Source: Bacteroidetes bacterium ADurb.Bin013
GTDB lineage: Bacteria > Bacteroidota > Bacteroidia > Bacteroidales > UBA932
Length of the DNA: 64,000 bases
Direction of reading: 5' to 3'
Assembly: GCA_002071385.1 (NCBI GenBank)
Contig: MWFB01000011.1
Span: 1 to 64,000 of the forward strand
Below the pieces are notes generated by a model. It worked only from the letters and a program-made list of their open reading frames with translations. It was not told where the DNA came from and did not search any database. A program made the position numbers and the translations under genes. Below, piece after piece: positions 16,776 to 24,922 of the stretch. Position 1 is the stretch's first letter. Each line of letters opens with the position of its first letter.

Positions 16776-18308
16776 ATGTCGTTGATAAATCAGGCTTACA
16801 GGCTATACAACAGAAGGTTGCTCACGGAACTGGACTTTTCTTCACAGGACCCTGCCCGGTTTCAGGACGCGACTTTCCAATATCTGATACGTCACGGGGC
16901 CAATGCCCTGTTCGGGAAAACATATAAGCTGGGCGAAATACAGGATGTGAAGGCTTTCCAGGAAAGAATACCCCTGCATGACTATGACATGCTGGAACCT
17001 TACATACAGCAAAGCCTCAAGGGCATTGAAAATGTACTATGGGACATGCCGGTATACTGGTTTGCCCTGTCCAGCGGCACTTCTTCTTCCAGGTCCAAGT
17101 TTATTCCCATGAACAGGGATAACCTGAACCTATGCCATTACAAGGGGATGCTCATCATGCTTTCCCATTATGTAAGGACATTCCCCAAATCCCGGCTTTT
17201 CACGGGAAAATCCCTGACCCTTGGGGGAAACCGTCATATTGACAAAAATGTGGATTCCAATTGCTGTTACGGTGATTTGTCGGCTTTCCTGATCATCAAC
17301 ACCCCTTTGCTGGCCAGACTTGTCACGACACCTGGCAAAAAAATAGGGCTCATTCCCGATTTTGAGGCAAAAATCGAGCAGGTAAGCCGCCTGATAGCTC
17401 GTCAAAAACTGACCAGTTTCTCCGGTGTCCCTTCCTGGAACCTGATCCTGATGCGCAAGGTCCTGGCAGAGACCGGCAAAAAGAACCTGCACGAGTTGTG
17501 GCCCCACATGGAACTTTTCATGCATGGCGGTGTTTGTTTTGAACCGTATCGTGTCCATTACCGGGAGTTGTTCCCGTCACCGGATATGCATTATATGGAA
17601 ACGTACAATGCTTCGGAAGGATTTTTCGCATTCCAGACAGACCTGAACGATCCCGGACTGCAGTTGCTGCCTAATGTCAGTGTATTCTATGAATTCATTC
17701 CCCTGGACAAACTGGCGGCTGCTCAAAATGGTTCATTCACCCGGTTCCTTACCCTTTCGGAAGTCCGTACGGACCAACCCTACGCTATGGTCATTTCTAC
17801 GAATTCCGGATTGTGGCGGTATCTGATCGGGGACACCGTACGTTTTACACAGCTGTATCCACACAAGATCATCATTTCAGGTCGTACAAAGCTGTTTATC
17901 AACGCCTTCGGAGAAGAGCTCATGATAGAGAATGCCGAAAGGGCACTTGCCAGGGCCTGTACCATGACCGGGGCAAGTGTGCACGAATACACGGTCGCTC
18001 CCGTATACATGGACGGGCAGAACAAAGGTGCCCATCAGTGGCTTATAGAATTTGAAAAAATGCCTCCTGATCCGGAAGCTTTTTGCGGTATGCTGGACAA
18101 GGCCCTAATGGAAGTCAACTCAGATTACCAGGCCAAACGCCTGGATACGGGAACCATGGATCCTCCGCTGATAACCAGTCTGAAACAAGGAAGCTTTTAC
18201 CGTTGGCTGGCTTTTAACAATAAACTGGGAGGACAAACCAAGGTCCCCCGTTTGTGGAACACCCGGGAATATGCTGAAGCCCTGCTCGAGGTTAATGAAA
18301 AATTATGA
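16776..18308 (+). CDS. GH3 family acyl-adenylate enzyme
   Basis: The 510-residue protein is a bacterial member of the GH3 (auxin-responsive promoter) family, part of the adenylate-forming superfamily. Visible motifs are the P-loop-like SSGTSSSRSKFIPM (about residue 100), TYNASEGFFAFQ, LWRYLIGDTVRFT and ISGRTKLFINAFGEELM. Plant GH3 enzymes join amino acids to acyl acids after adenylation; bacterial substrates are mostly unknown. The start is ATG 16776, since a TTG nine bases earlier lies within the promoter box. A second enzyme, resembling LuxE, overlaps the 3' end by 14 bases, suggesting a two-step acyl activation and transfer. Confidence 0.9.
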   Translation: MSLINQAYRLYNRRLLTELDFSSQDPARFQDATFQYLIRHGANALFGKTYKLGEIQDVKAFQERIPLHDYDMLEPYIQQSLKGIENVLWDMPVYWFALSSGTSSSRSKFIPMNRDNLNLCHYKGMLIMLSHYVRTFPKSRLFTGKSLTLGGNRHIDKNVDSNCCYGDLSAFLIINTPLLARLVTTPGKKIGLIPDFEAKIEQVSRLIARQKLTSFSGVPSWNLILMRKVLAETGKKNLHELWPHMELFMHGGVCFEPYRVHYRELFPSPDMHYMETYNASEGFFAFQTDLNDPGLQLLPNVSVFYEFIPLDKLAAAQNGSFTRFLTLSEVRTDQPYAMVISTNSGLWRYLIGDTVRFTQLYPHKIIISGRTKLFINAFGEELMIENAERALARACTMTGASVHEYTVAPVYMDGQNKGAHQWLIEFEKMPPDPEAFCGMLDKALMEVNSDYQAKRLDTGTMDPPLITSLKQGSFYRWLAFNNKLGGQTKVPRLWNTREYAEALLEVNEKL

Positions 18309-19242
18309 TATTCTGGAACTGTTCCGGTACCAGGCAAAACATACTGCTATTTATGCCCGGTACCTGGATTTGCTGGAAATTAACCCGCAAAAGGTGAATT
18401 CCCCGGAGGAAATCCCTTTCCTTCCCATCCGCTTTTTTAAGACACACAGGGTATACAATGCATCCTGCCCTCCGGAGCATGTGTTTACCAGCTCGGCCAC
18501 AACGGGGACGGTCCCGTCACGGCATTACGTAGACAGTCTGGACCGTTATGGAAAGAACGTCCTGGATATTTTCCGTTTTTTTTACGGAGATCCCTCCCGG
18601 TACACCATCCTGGCCCTGTTGCCGTCTTACCTGGAAAGACCGGGATCGTCCCTGGTTTATATGATGCAGGTGCTCATGGAAAAAAGCGGAACTGGAGCAG
18701 GCGGGTTTTATTTATCCGATCAGGAAGCCTTATACGGCAGGCTGCTGGATCTTTCTACCCAGGGAAAGCCTGTCTGGTTGATAGGGGCAGCATTTGCCCT
18801 GCTTGATTTTGTTGATAAATTCACCCTTCGTCACCCCGGACTTATTGTAGTGGAAACCGGGGGCATGAAAGGCAGGGGAACAGAACTGACCCGGGAAGCA
18901 CTCCATGAGCGTTTGCGCGGGGGCTTCCTCGATAGCCCCATCCACAGCGAATACGGCATGGCCGAGTTGTTTTCACAGGCTTATGCCTGCAGCGATGACC
19001 TTTTTTTCAGCTGCCCTCCTTCCATGAGGGTGCTAATCCGTAATCTGCAGGATCCTTTTCAGATGGAACGGGATGGCTCTGCAGGCGGCATCAACATCAT
19101 TGATCTGGCTAACACGCATTCCTGCTCCTTCATAGAAACAGAAGACTTGGGTTTCCGTATTCCCGGCGGAAAATTCCAGGTTCTGGGAAGGATCCCCGAC
19201 GCAGAACGCCGGGGATGCAATATGCTTATTGATATTTCTTGA
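18295..19242 (+). CDS. LuxE/PaaK-like acyl-protein synthetase family protein
   Basis: The 315-residue protein resembles the LuxE acyl-protein synthetase family, a branch of the adenylate-forming superfamily. It has IPFLPIRFFKTHRVY, the nucleotide-loop-like FTSSATTGTVPSRHYVD (about residues 75-90), VETGGMKGRG, SEYGMAELFSQ, and a Cys near the end in RRGCNML (Cys308). A C-terminal cysteine accepts the acyl group in LuxE. No luxCD genes are present. The gene overlaps the GH3 gene by 14 bases and the convergent DUF2723 gene by 17. The true substrate is unknown. Confidence 0.8.
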   Translation: MKNYDILELFRYQAKHTAIYARYLDLLEINPQKVNSPEEIPFLPIRFFKTHRVYNASCPPEHVFTSSATTGTVPSRHYVDSLDRYGKNVLDIFRFFYGDPSRYTILALLPSYLERPGSSLVYMMQVLMEKSGTGAGGFYLSDQEALYGRLLDLSTQGKPVWLIGAAFALLDFVDKFTLRHPGLIVVETGGMKGRGTELTREALHERLRGGFLDSPIHSEYGMAELFSQAYACSDDLFFSCPPSMRVLIRNLQDPFQMERDGSAGGINIIDLANTHSCSFIETEDLGFRIPGGKFQVLGRIPDAERRGCNMLIDIS

Positions 19243-22200
19243 ACAATTCTTCAAGCTGTTGGGTGTATGTTCCCGCAAGTTCTTTGTCCTCGTTTACATC
19301 CAGGATGTCTTTAACGTGAACATACATGCTGATGGCCGATTCGGCATCTGACGGAGACAGCAGTCCTCCCCTGAACGAGCCCATGAAGTACTCAATGGCT
19401 TTGAAAGTTTCATCCAGGAAGGGAACGGCCAGAGCACTGGCTTTTTCCGGTTTGCCCAGAAAATAATACAGCTCTATCGTTTCCATGACACCCACTTCGT
19501 TCATGGAAGGCTGCACCACCCAATTCAAAGGATATTGCTTCATGATATCGATCCCCTTGTCCAGCAGGGCTTCGGCCTTATCTTCCTTGCCTTCCAGGAG
19601 CATGGCCTTAGCAACCTGGGAATACATCTGCCTTATGGCCTGCTGCACCAGGTACAGATAAGTGACATGGTAATCCAGCAACACATCCGGCTCATCCATC
19701 CTGCCCCATTGGTAAATGTCCATGAGCAGGTGGTACAATTTGTCCGTATCCATGTAGGGCACCTGGGTAGACAGGCTATCTACCTTGAATGGCATGAGTT
19801 TGTAAGCCATCCCGTCGTAGCGCAAATAATCCTGTATCCCGATATTCAGGTCACCACCCTTGGAAACGATGTATATGGGTCTGTCCCACTGATAATTGGC
19901 CAGAAGATCCAGGAACATCATTTCCACTTTCATCAGGGTATTCTTGTTTTCCGGGATGTCCAGGTCCATGTAATCCGGGATAAGATGCGCGTCCTTTTCA
20001 GGAACGATCCCGCAGGCAAGGGCATTTTCCTTGTTGACCGGGATTCTCAGTTTGCGTGCAGGCAGGTAATTGAGCATGGTCCCGTCCATGAGCTGCACCT
20101 TGGCACGGGGATTTCCCATTACGCCTACTGCCTGTATGGCAGGGACCCTTTCTTTTACCCTTTCATATACGGGAATGATCTCGTTGGTCCCGTACAAATA
20201 TGATTCACGGGGGATTGAAAAAGTAACCGGGGCAGATTCATACATTCTCAGCTGCATCTGGTCAATATACCAGTCTGTTCCCAGCAGCGAAGTGTTTATA
20301 ACGCGCACATCGGTCCTGATTCCTTCCACTTCCTGTGCATACCACAGGGGAAATGTGTCGTTATCCCCGTGCGTGACTATGATGGCATTGCAATCCGGCT
20401 TGCAGGTGTTCAGAAAATTAAAGGCAAAGGCAGGGGCTGTATACCGGCCGCTCCTGTCATGGTCATCCCAGTTTTGGGCCAGCATCTGGAATGGTACAAA
20501 CAGGGCGAGTGCCGCCGCCAGGGATCCGGCAATGGTTTGGGAAAGTTTCTTTTGAAACAGGTTAAAGAGGGCCATTACCCCCAGCCCTGCCCATATGGCA
20601 AAGGCATAAAAAGATCCCGCGTAGGCATAGTCCCTTTCCCTGGGCTGGTAGGGAGGCTGGTTCAGATAAACAAGGATGGCAAGTCCTGTCATGAAGAACA
20701 GCAGGAAGGTGATCCAGGCATTGCGGCGGTCTTTTAATGACTGATAGATAAGTCCAACGATACCCAGCAACAGGGGCAGCATGTAATAGTGGTTTTTGCC
20801 TTTGTTGTTTTTCAGCATGTCAGGGGCCCCCGACTGGTCTCCCAGGCGTGCCTTGTCCAGGAATCCTATACCGCTTTCCCAGTTGCCGCGAATGGGATCC
20901 CCCGGAATGGTGCCCTGTATGTCGTTTTGTCGTCCAGCAAAATTCCACATGAAATAGCGCCAGTACATATAATTGACCTGGTAGTCAAAGAAAAAACGCA
21001 GGTTGTCCCCAAAGGTGGGCATGTGTTTTCCGTTGGAATTCAATGTCCCCTTTCCCGAGTTGTATGAGTCGTAAAAGGCAGCATGGCTCTCCCGCTTGCT
21101 CCACATTCGGGGAAACAGCATTTTTTCCGATTCCTTGTATACAGGCATTTCCGGTCCCTTTACCCGTGCGTAGCGCCCGTTCATTTTTACATACTGCCGG
21201 GTATCCTTCCAGGTTTCGTAGTCTGAATTGTAAATCCCGTCATAAAACAAGGGGGCAGCGCCGTATTGTTCCCGGGCCAGATATTTCCCAAGAGAAAAAG
21301 GATTGTCGGGCTGGTTTTCGTTGGTGGGTGTATTGGCACTGGCCCGTATCACCACCATGGCAAAGGACGAATAGCCTATGATGATCACGGCAAGGCATAA
21401 TAATATGGTGTTCCACAGCACTTTGCCTTTTTTGTATGTGGAGAATACACCCCAGAAAAGGGCAGCGATAAGGACCACCACAAAAAACAGCATCCCGGTG
21501 TTGAAAGGCAATTTGAATACATTGACAAACAACAGGTCAAACCAACCCGATATTTTTGGCACCCATGGAATTATTCCATAAAGAACGACCGCAATGATCA
21601 CCACAGAGAGCAGAAGGGTAACCACGGCTCCTTTCCAGGTAAACGGGTATTTCTTGTAGAAATATATATAGACAAGTGCCGGGATGGTCAACAAATTCAG
21701 CAGGTGCACCCCAATGGAAAGGCCCATCAGGTAAGCGATCAGCACAATCCATCGATTTGCATGCGGCTTGTCTGCATTCTCTTCCCATTTCAGCATGGCC
21801 CAGAAAACTGCCGCCGTAAAGAGCGATGACATGCCGTAAACCTCGGCCTCAACTGCAGAGAACCAGGCTGTGTCTGAAAAGGAATAGATCAGTGAACCCG
21901 CGGCTGCGGCTCCCCATATGGCAATGGCATTCCCCCGGTTCAGGGAAATTTTCTGTGTTTCCAGCAGCCGTCTACCCAGGTGGGAAATGGTCCAAAATAA
22001 AAAGAGGACGCAAAAAGCCGAGGCCAGGGCACTCATGGCATTGATGAGCATTGCCGCCTTCTGGTCGCTGCCAAGCATGGAAAACAACCTGCCGGCCAAC
22101 TGGTAAGTCGGGTTTCCGGGGGGGTGTCCTATTTCCAGTTTATAGGAAGAGGCTATGAATTCGCCGCAATCCCAAAAACTGGCGGTGGGTTCTATGGTTG

Positions 22201-22279
22201 CCAGGTAAACCGCGGCAGAGATGGCAAAGACGACCCAGCCAATCAGAAGGTCCGCCTTTTTGAATGTCTTTGTTTCCAT
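19226..22279 (-). CDS. DUF2723 family membrane protein (putative protein O-glycosyltransferase)
   Basis: The 1017-residue protein has about a dozen transmembrane segments in its first 600 residues and a soluble C-terminal part of about 400. The start (GWVVFAISAAVYLATIEPTASFWDCGEFI, then LEIGHPPGNPTYQL) is the hallmark of DUF2723, distantly related to PMT-type mannosyltransferases with an acidic residue in the first loop. NQPPYQPRERDYAYAGSFY is also conserved. Bacteroidota use general O-glycosylation of secreted proteins, but the role of this family is not settled. The soluble part begins near HGDNDTFPLWYAQEVEG. It is transcribed alone from a -7 box near the start. Confidence 0.88.
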   Translation of the reverse strand: METKTFKKADLLIGWVVFAISAAVYLATIEPTASFWDCGEFIASSYKLEIGHPPGNPTYQLAGRLFSMLGSDQKAAMLINAMSALASAFCVLFLFWTISHLGRRLLETQKISLNRGNAIAIWGAAAAGSLIYSFSDTAWFSAVEAEVYGMSSLFTAAVFWAMLKWEENADKPHANRWIVLIAYLMGLSIGVHLLNLLTIPALVYIYFYKKYPFTWKGAVVTLLLSVVIIAVVLYGIIPWVPKISGWFDLLFVNVFKLPFNTGMLFFVVVLIAALFWGVFSTYKKGKVLWNTILLCLAVIIIGYSSFAMVVIRASANTPTNENQPDNPFSLGKYLAREQYGAAPLFYDGIYNSDYETWKDTRQYVKMNGRYARVKGPEMPVYKESEKMLFPRMWSKRESHAAFYDSYNSGKGTLNSNGKHMPTFGDNLRFFFDYQVNYMYWRYFMWNFAGRQNDIQGTIPGDPIRGNWESGIGFLDKARLGDQSGAPDMLKNNKGKNHYYMLPLLLGIVGLIYQSLKDRRNAWITFLLFFMTGLAILVYLNQPPYQPRERDYAYAGSFYAFAIWAGLGVMALFNLFQKKLSQTIAGSLAAALALFVPFQMLAQNWDDHDRSGRYTAPAFAFNFLNTCKPDCNAIIVTHGDNDTFPLWYAQEVEGIRTDVRVINTSLLGTDWYIDQMQLRMYESAPVTFSIPRESYLYGTNEIIPVYERVKERVPAIQAVGVMGNPRAKVQLMDGTMLNYLPARKLRIPVNKENALACGIVPEKDAHLIPDYMDLDIPENKNTLMKVEMMFLDLLANYQWDRPIYIVSKGGDLNIGIQDYLRYDGMAYKLMPFKVDSLSTQVPYMDTDKLYHLLMDIYQWGRMDEPDVLLDYHVTYLYLVQQAIRQMYSQVAKAMLLEGKEDKAEALLDKGIDIMKQYPLNWVVQPSMNEVGVMETIELYYFLGKPEKASALAVPFLDETFKAIEYFMGSFRGGLLSPSDAESAISMYVHVKDILDVNEDKELAGTYTQQLEELFKKYQ

Positions 22280-22283
22280 TCCA

Positions 22284-22291
22284 CAAATGTA
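22284..22291 (-). promoter_or_regulatory. -7 box (TACATTTG) of the DUF2723 gene
   Basis: On the minus strand TACATTTG lies four bases before the ATG; the opposing TACCTTTG of the DUF4271 operon is 18 bases away. Confidence 0.55.
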
Positions 22292-22309
22292 GGAGATTTT
22301 TTTTACCTT

Positions 22310-22317
22310 TACCTTTG
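22310..22317 (+). promoter_or_regulatory. -7 box (TACCTTTG) of the DUF4271-hemD operon
   Basis: TACCTTTG lies 16 bases before the DUF4271 ATG at 22334. Confidence 0.55.
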
Positions 22318-22333
22318 GATATGTTTTAAAGTG

Positions 22334-22969
22334 ATGGATTATATTGTCCTGGGGTTAATTGTTTGGTATTGTTTCATCCTGTTTTTTATCCGGACTCCTC
22401 TCACACTGCTGCTGACAGGTTGTCTTCGCTACAACATTTCCATAGAGAATGAGGAACAGGTGAATCTCAGGTTTTCACGGGTTTTCATGTTTTTATTCGT
22501 AATAACATTAGCCTCGTTCTTCATCGTTTCCCATGACACATTGCTTTCCCCCCTCCCTCACTTCCTGCTGGGGATGTCAAAACCAATGGTTTTCCTTTGC
22601 ATCATGGTCTTTTTCATCGTGTTGATCCTTGTCAGGACTTTTTTTACAAAAATCATTGGCTGGACAATTGATTCCAGTGCGTTCATGAACTTCCTGAACC
22701 GCACGGCCTACGACTTCTGCATTTTGACAGGTTTTGTGTTCATTCCCTTCCTGATACTGTTCTTTGCCCTGGGGAATCCTTCCGGCAACGGTGTGATAAT
22801 TGCAGCCGTGGCAACAGCTGCAGCCGGTTATTTGGTCTATGCATACCGCTGCATAAGGATTTTTCTTTCTGCCGGTTTTTCTCTTTTTTTCTGGATTTTG
22901 TATCTTTGCATCTTTGAAATGATACCCTTGGGAGTGTTAATTCATTTTGTTGCAGGGATACAGACATGA
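22334..22969 (+). CDS. DUF4271 membrane protein
   Basis: The 211-residue protein has about six transmembrane segments and belongs to DUF4271, a family typical of Bacteroidota that is usually found beside hemD. Recognisable parts are FIRTPLTLLLTG near the start and FLNRTAYDFCILTG in the middle. The start at MDYIVLG (22334) follows the -7 box; the upstream open frame is antisense to DUF2723. It overlaps hemD by ATGA. No biochemical role is known; heme or porphyrin handling would be a guess from position alone. Confidence 0.85.
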   Translation: MDYIVLGLIVWYCFILFFIRTPLTLLLTGCLRYNISIENEEQVNLRFSRVFMFLFVITLASFFIVSHDTLLSPLPHFLLGMSKPMVFLCIMVFFIVLILVRTFFTKIIGWTIDSSAFMNFLNRTAYDFCILTGFVFIPFLILFFALGNPSGNGVIIAAVATAAAGYLVYAYRCIRIFLSAGFSLFFWILYLCIFEMIPLGVLIHFVAGIQT

Positions 22970-23706
22970 AGATCAAGAACATACTCATTACACAACCGGC
23001 ACCTAACGGAGGTTCTCCTTACCTGGAAATCAAAGAAAAATTTAATCTGAATATTGATTTTATCCCTTTTATCCGTGTAGAAGGGCTATCTGCCAGAGAT
23101 TTCAGGAGCCAGCGGGTCAATTTACAGGATCATTCCGCCGTTGTCTTTACAAGCCGTTCTGCAATCGATTCCTTTTTCCACCTATGCGAAGAGATGCGCC
23201 TTACCATTCCTGAGTCCCTGAAGTATTTCTGCATGACGGAATCCGTGGCTTTTTACCTTCAGAAATACATAATATACAGGAAAAGGAAGATCTTTTACGG
23301 GAAAGGCAATATTCCTTCCTTAATAGAAACAATAGGCTCCAAACATAAGAACGACACCTTCCTGCTTACCCTGGCAGATTGTTATAAACCGGAACTTCCG
23401 CAGGCATTTGACAAGGCGGGCCTGAAGTATACCAAAGCCATCCTGACCCATACCATCATAGAGGATCTGTCACCGGTTGAATTGAAAAAATACCAGATGA
23501 TGGTCTTTTATTCTCCAGGAGACGTAAGGTCTCTGTTGGAAAATTTCCCGGACTTCAAACAAGATAGCGTTTTGTTCGGCACCTTTGGTGCCAATACGGC
23601 TACCGCTTTGAAAGAAGCTAACCTGCAAGCCTGTTTTGAAGCACCTACCCCGGAAGCCCCTTCTGTTGCCCAGGCCCTGATGCTCTACCTGGAAAAGCAC
23701 AAGTGA
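22966..23706 (+). CDS. hemD: uroporphyrinogen-III synthase
   Basis: The 246-residue protein shows the two-lobed HemD pattern: ILITQPAPNGGSPY at the start, VVFTSRSAIDSFF, TLADCYKPELPQAF, and toward the end VFYSPGDVRSLLENFP and LFGTFGANTATALKEA. It closes hydroxymethylbilane to uroporphyrinogen III for heme, siroheme or B12. That suits an organism with a B12-dependent ribonucleotide reductase. Sequence conservation in HemD is always low; the call also rests on the DUF4271 neighbour. Confidence 0.88.
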   Translation: MKIKNILITQPAPNGGSPYLEIKEKFNLNIDFIPFIRVEGLSARDFRSQRVNLQDHSAVVFTSRSAIDSFFHLCEEMRLTIPESLKYFCMTESVAFYLQKYIIYRKRKIFYGKGNIPSLIETIGSKHKNDTFLLTLADCYKPELPQAFDKAGLKYTKAILTHTIIEDLSPVELKKYQMMVFYSPGDVRSLLENFPDFKQDSVLFGTFGANTATALKEANLQACFEAPTPEAPSVAQALMLYLEKHK

Positions 23707-23708
23707 TC

Positions 23709-24098
23709 ATGAAACGGACAACCTGTCTGTGTATGGGTTTTCTTCTGGCCATGATCACCTTATCCTGCCAGAAGAATTTCAACCATTACAGGGAACTGGC
23801 CTACGGCAAATGGGAACTCGTCTCTGTTAACGGAGAATCTCCCGTTGCGGCCGAACAACTTTATTTCAAGACAAGCACTTCAGTGACTCTCACCCGGGAA
23901 GGCGTCTCTTACGAGGGGCAATACCAGTTTTACTGCAATGTGCTTACGACTTATTTTGAACAATATCAAAACCTTTTCCAGGAGTGGCGCGTACAGACCA
24001 TGAAGGACTCCCTGATGCGTGCCGTAGTGGAATTCCGCGAAATGAACAGCGACACTTTGGATGCAGGAAGTGTCCTGGAATACAGAAAAATTCCGTGA
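23709..24098 (+). CDS. small lipoprotein, unknown function
   Basis: The 129-residue protein begins MKRTTCLCMGFLLAMITLSC, a signal peptide with a lipobox-like LSC, so it is probably a lipoprotein. The mature part looks like a short beta-rich domain with GKWELVSVNGES, similar in feel to lipocalin-like or META-like quality domains, but I cannot assign a family. It sits between hemD (junction TGA-TC-ATG) and rnpA (the last base of its TGA is the A of the rnpA ATG). Confidence 0.75.
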   Translation: MKRTTCLCMGFLLAMITLSCQKNFNHYRELAYGKWELVSVNGESPVAAEQLYFKTSTSVTLTREGVSYEGQYQFYCNVLTTYFEQYQNLFQEWRVQTMKDSLMRAVVEFREMNSDTLDAGSVLEYRKIP

Positions 24099-24562
24099 TG
24101 AAAACGGGATCAACATATGCGTTTCCCAAAAAAATGCGGTTGTCTTCCCGGAAAGAGATAGAATCCCTTTTTACAGATGCCTGTTCTTTTACCACGGGTC
24201 CTTTCCGTCTGTTTTACAGGACCTGTGACGTGCACGAACCCGACCAGCCGAAAACGGACCTGCCGGAAACAGAAAAGGGTGGTTGCAGCCTGGTCTTTTC
24301 CGTTCCCAAGAAAAACCTGAAATCCGCTGTAAAGAGAAATCTGATAAAAAGGCGCCTCCGGGAATCTTTCCGGCTTCATTATCCCCGTTTGCTGAAACCG
24401 GTTCTTGAAGCAACAGGCACAAGGCTTGTCTTTTTATGTATATATTTACCCCATGAAGTCAGACCATTCTCATACGTGGAAACAAAAATGCAGGTTTTAC
24501 TCGGGCATTTTGCTCAATTGTCTGAAAAAGGTTCTGACTTTTCCCCTGATCTTGCTGGTTAA
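24098..24562 (+). CDS. rnpA: ribonuclease P protein component
   Basis: The 154-residue protein contains the RnpA signature [18 protein letters not shown] (about residues 75-92) preceded by [11 protein letters not shown], and the N-terminal [17 protein letters not shown]. It binds the RNase P RNA for tRNA 5' processing. It is longer than the usual 110-130 residues because of an insertion at about residues 45-65 and a C-terminal tail. The last 110 bases overlap yidD in another frame. No rpmH gene precedes it. Confidence 0.93.
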   Translation: MKTGSTYAFPKKMRLSSRKEIESLFTDACSFTTGPFRLFYRTCDVHEPDQPKTDLPETEKGGCSLVFSVPKKNLKSAVKRNLIKRRLRESFRLHYPRLLKPVLEATGTRLVFLCIYLPHEVRPFSYVETKMQVLLGHFAQLSEKGSDFSPDLAG

Positions 24563-24743
24563 ATGCTACCAGTTGTGTATCTCGCCCTTTACACCTCCTT
24601 CCTGCCGTTTTATCCCCACTTGTTCCCAGTATGCACTGGAAGCCCTGCGCAGGCACGGTCCTCTGAAAGGCCTATACCTGGCTATCCGGCGTTTTCTCCG
24701 CTGCAATCCCTGGGGCGGCAGCGGGTATGACCCCGTCCCCTGA
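24453..24743 (+). CDS. yidD: membrane protein insertion efficiency factor YidD
   Basis: The 96-residue protein has the YidD core [33 protein letters not shown] and the ending [14 protein letters not shown]. It helps YidC insert proteins into the inner membrane. The start at MKSDHS lies 110 bases inside rnpA, read in the other frame. No ATG between that point and the conserved core gives a complete protein, so the overlap appears genuine. The adjoining yidC is not in the window. Confidence 0.92.
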   Translation: MKSDHSHTWKQKCRFYSGILLNCLKKVLTFPLILLVKCYQLCISPFTPPSCRFIPTCSQYALEALRRHGPLKGLYLAIRRFLRCNPWGGSGYDPVP

Positions 24744-24771
24744 GTCCTGAGCCCTGTTTTCTGTCTTCAGT

Positions 24772-24807
24772 CTTCTGTTTGCTGCGGTCTTGCCTTCTGT
24801 TTGCTGC
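24772..24807 (+). repeat. tandem direct repeat CTTCTGTTTGCTGC
   Basis: The 14-base unit CTTCTGTTTGCTGC occurs at 24772-24785 and again at 24794-24807, and TGCTGCGGTC occurs at 24780-24789 and 24811-24820. These short duplications lie just upstream of the long hairpin and suggest slippage or duplication at this site. Confidence 0.8.
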
Positions 24808-24906
24808 CTCTGCTGCGGTCGCTGGCACCACAAGAACGGGAAGCTTTTTCTTTAAGCCGAGGCTTCCCTTATCTTTTGGTGCCAGCGACCGCCTTCTGGC
24901 AGCAAA
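24800..24906. repeat. long imperfect inverted repeat (three-segment hairpin)
   Basis: Three nested complementary segments are visible: TTTGCTGCC (24800-24808) with GGCAGCAAA (24898-24906); a perfect 16-base pair of arms, GCGGTCGCTGGCACCA (24815-24830) with 24877-24892; and GGGAAGC (24838-24844) with GCTTCCC (24862-24868). About 32 base pairs form a hairpin of 107 bases between the convergent yidD and uvrC genes. There is no T tract, so a simple intrinsic terminator is not indicated. A REP/MITE-like element, a bidirectional transcript-end stabiliser or a small structured RNA are options. Confidence 0.8.
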
Positions 24907-24922
24907 ATTTGAGTGCCCCGGG

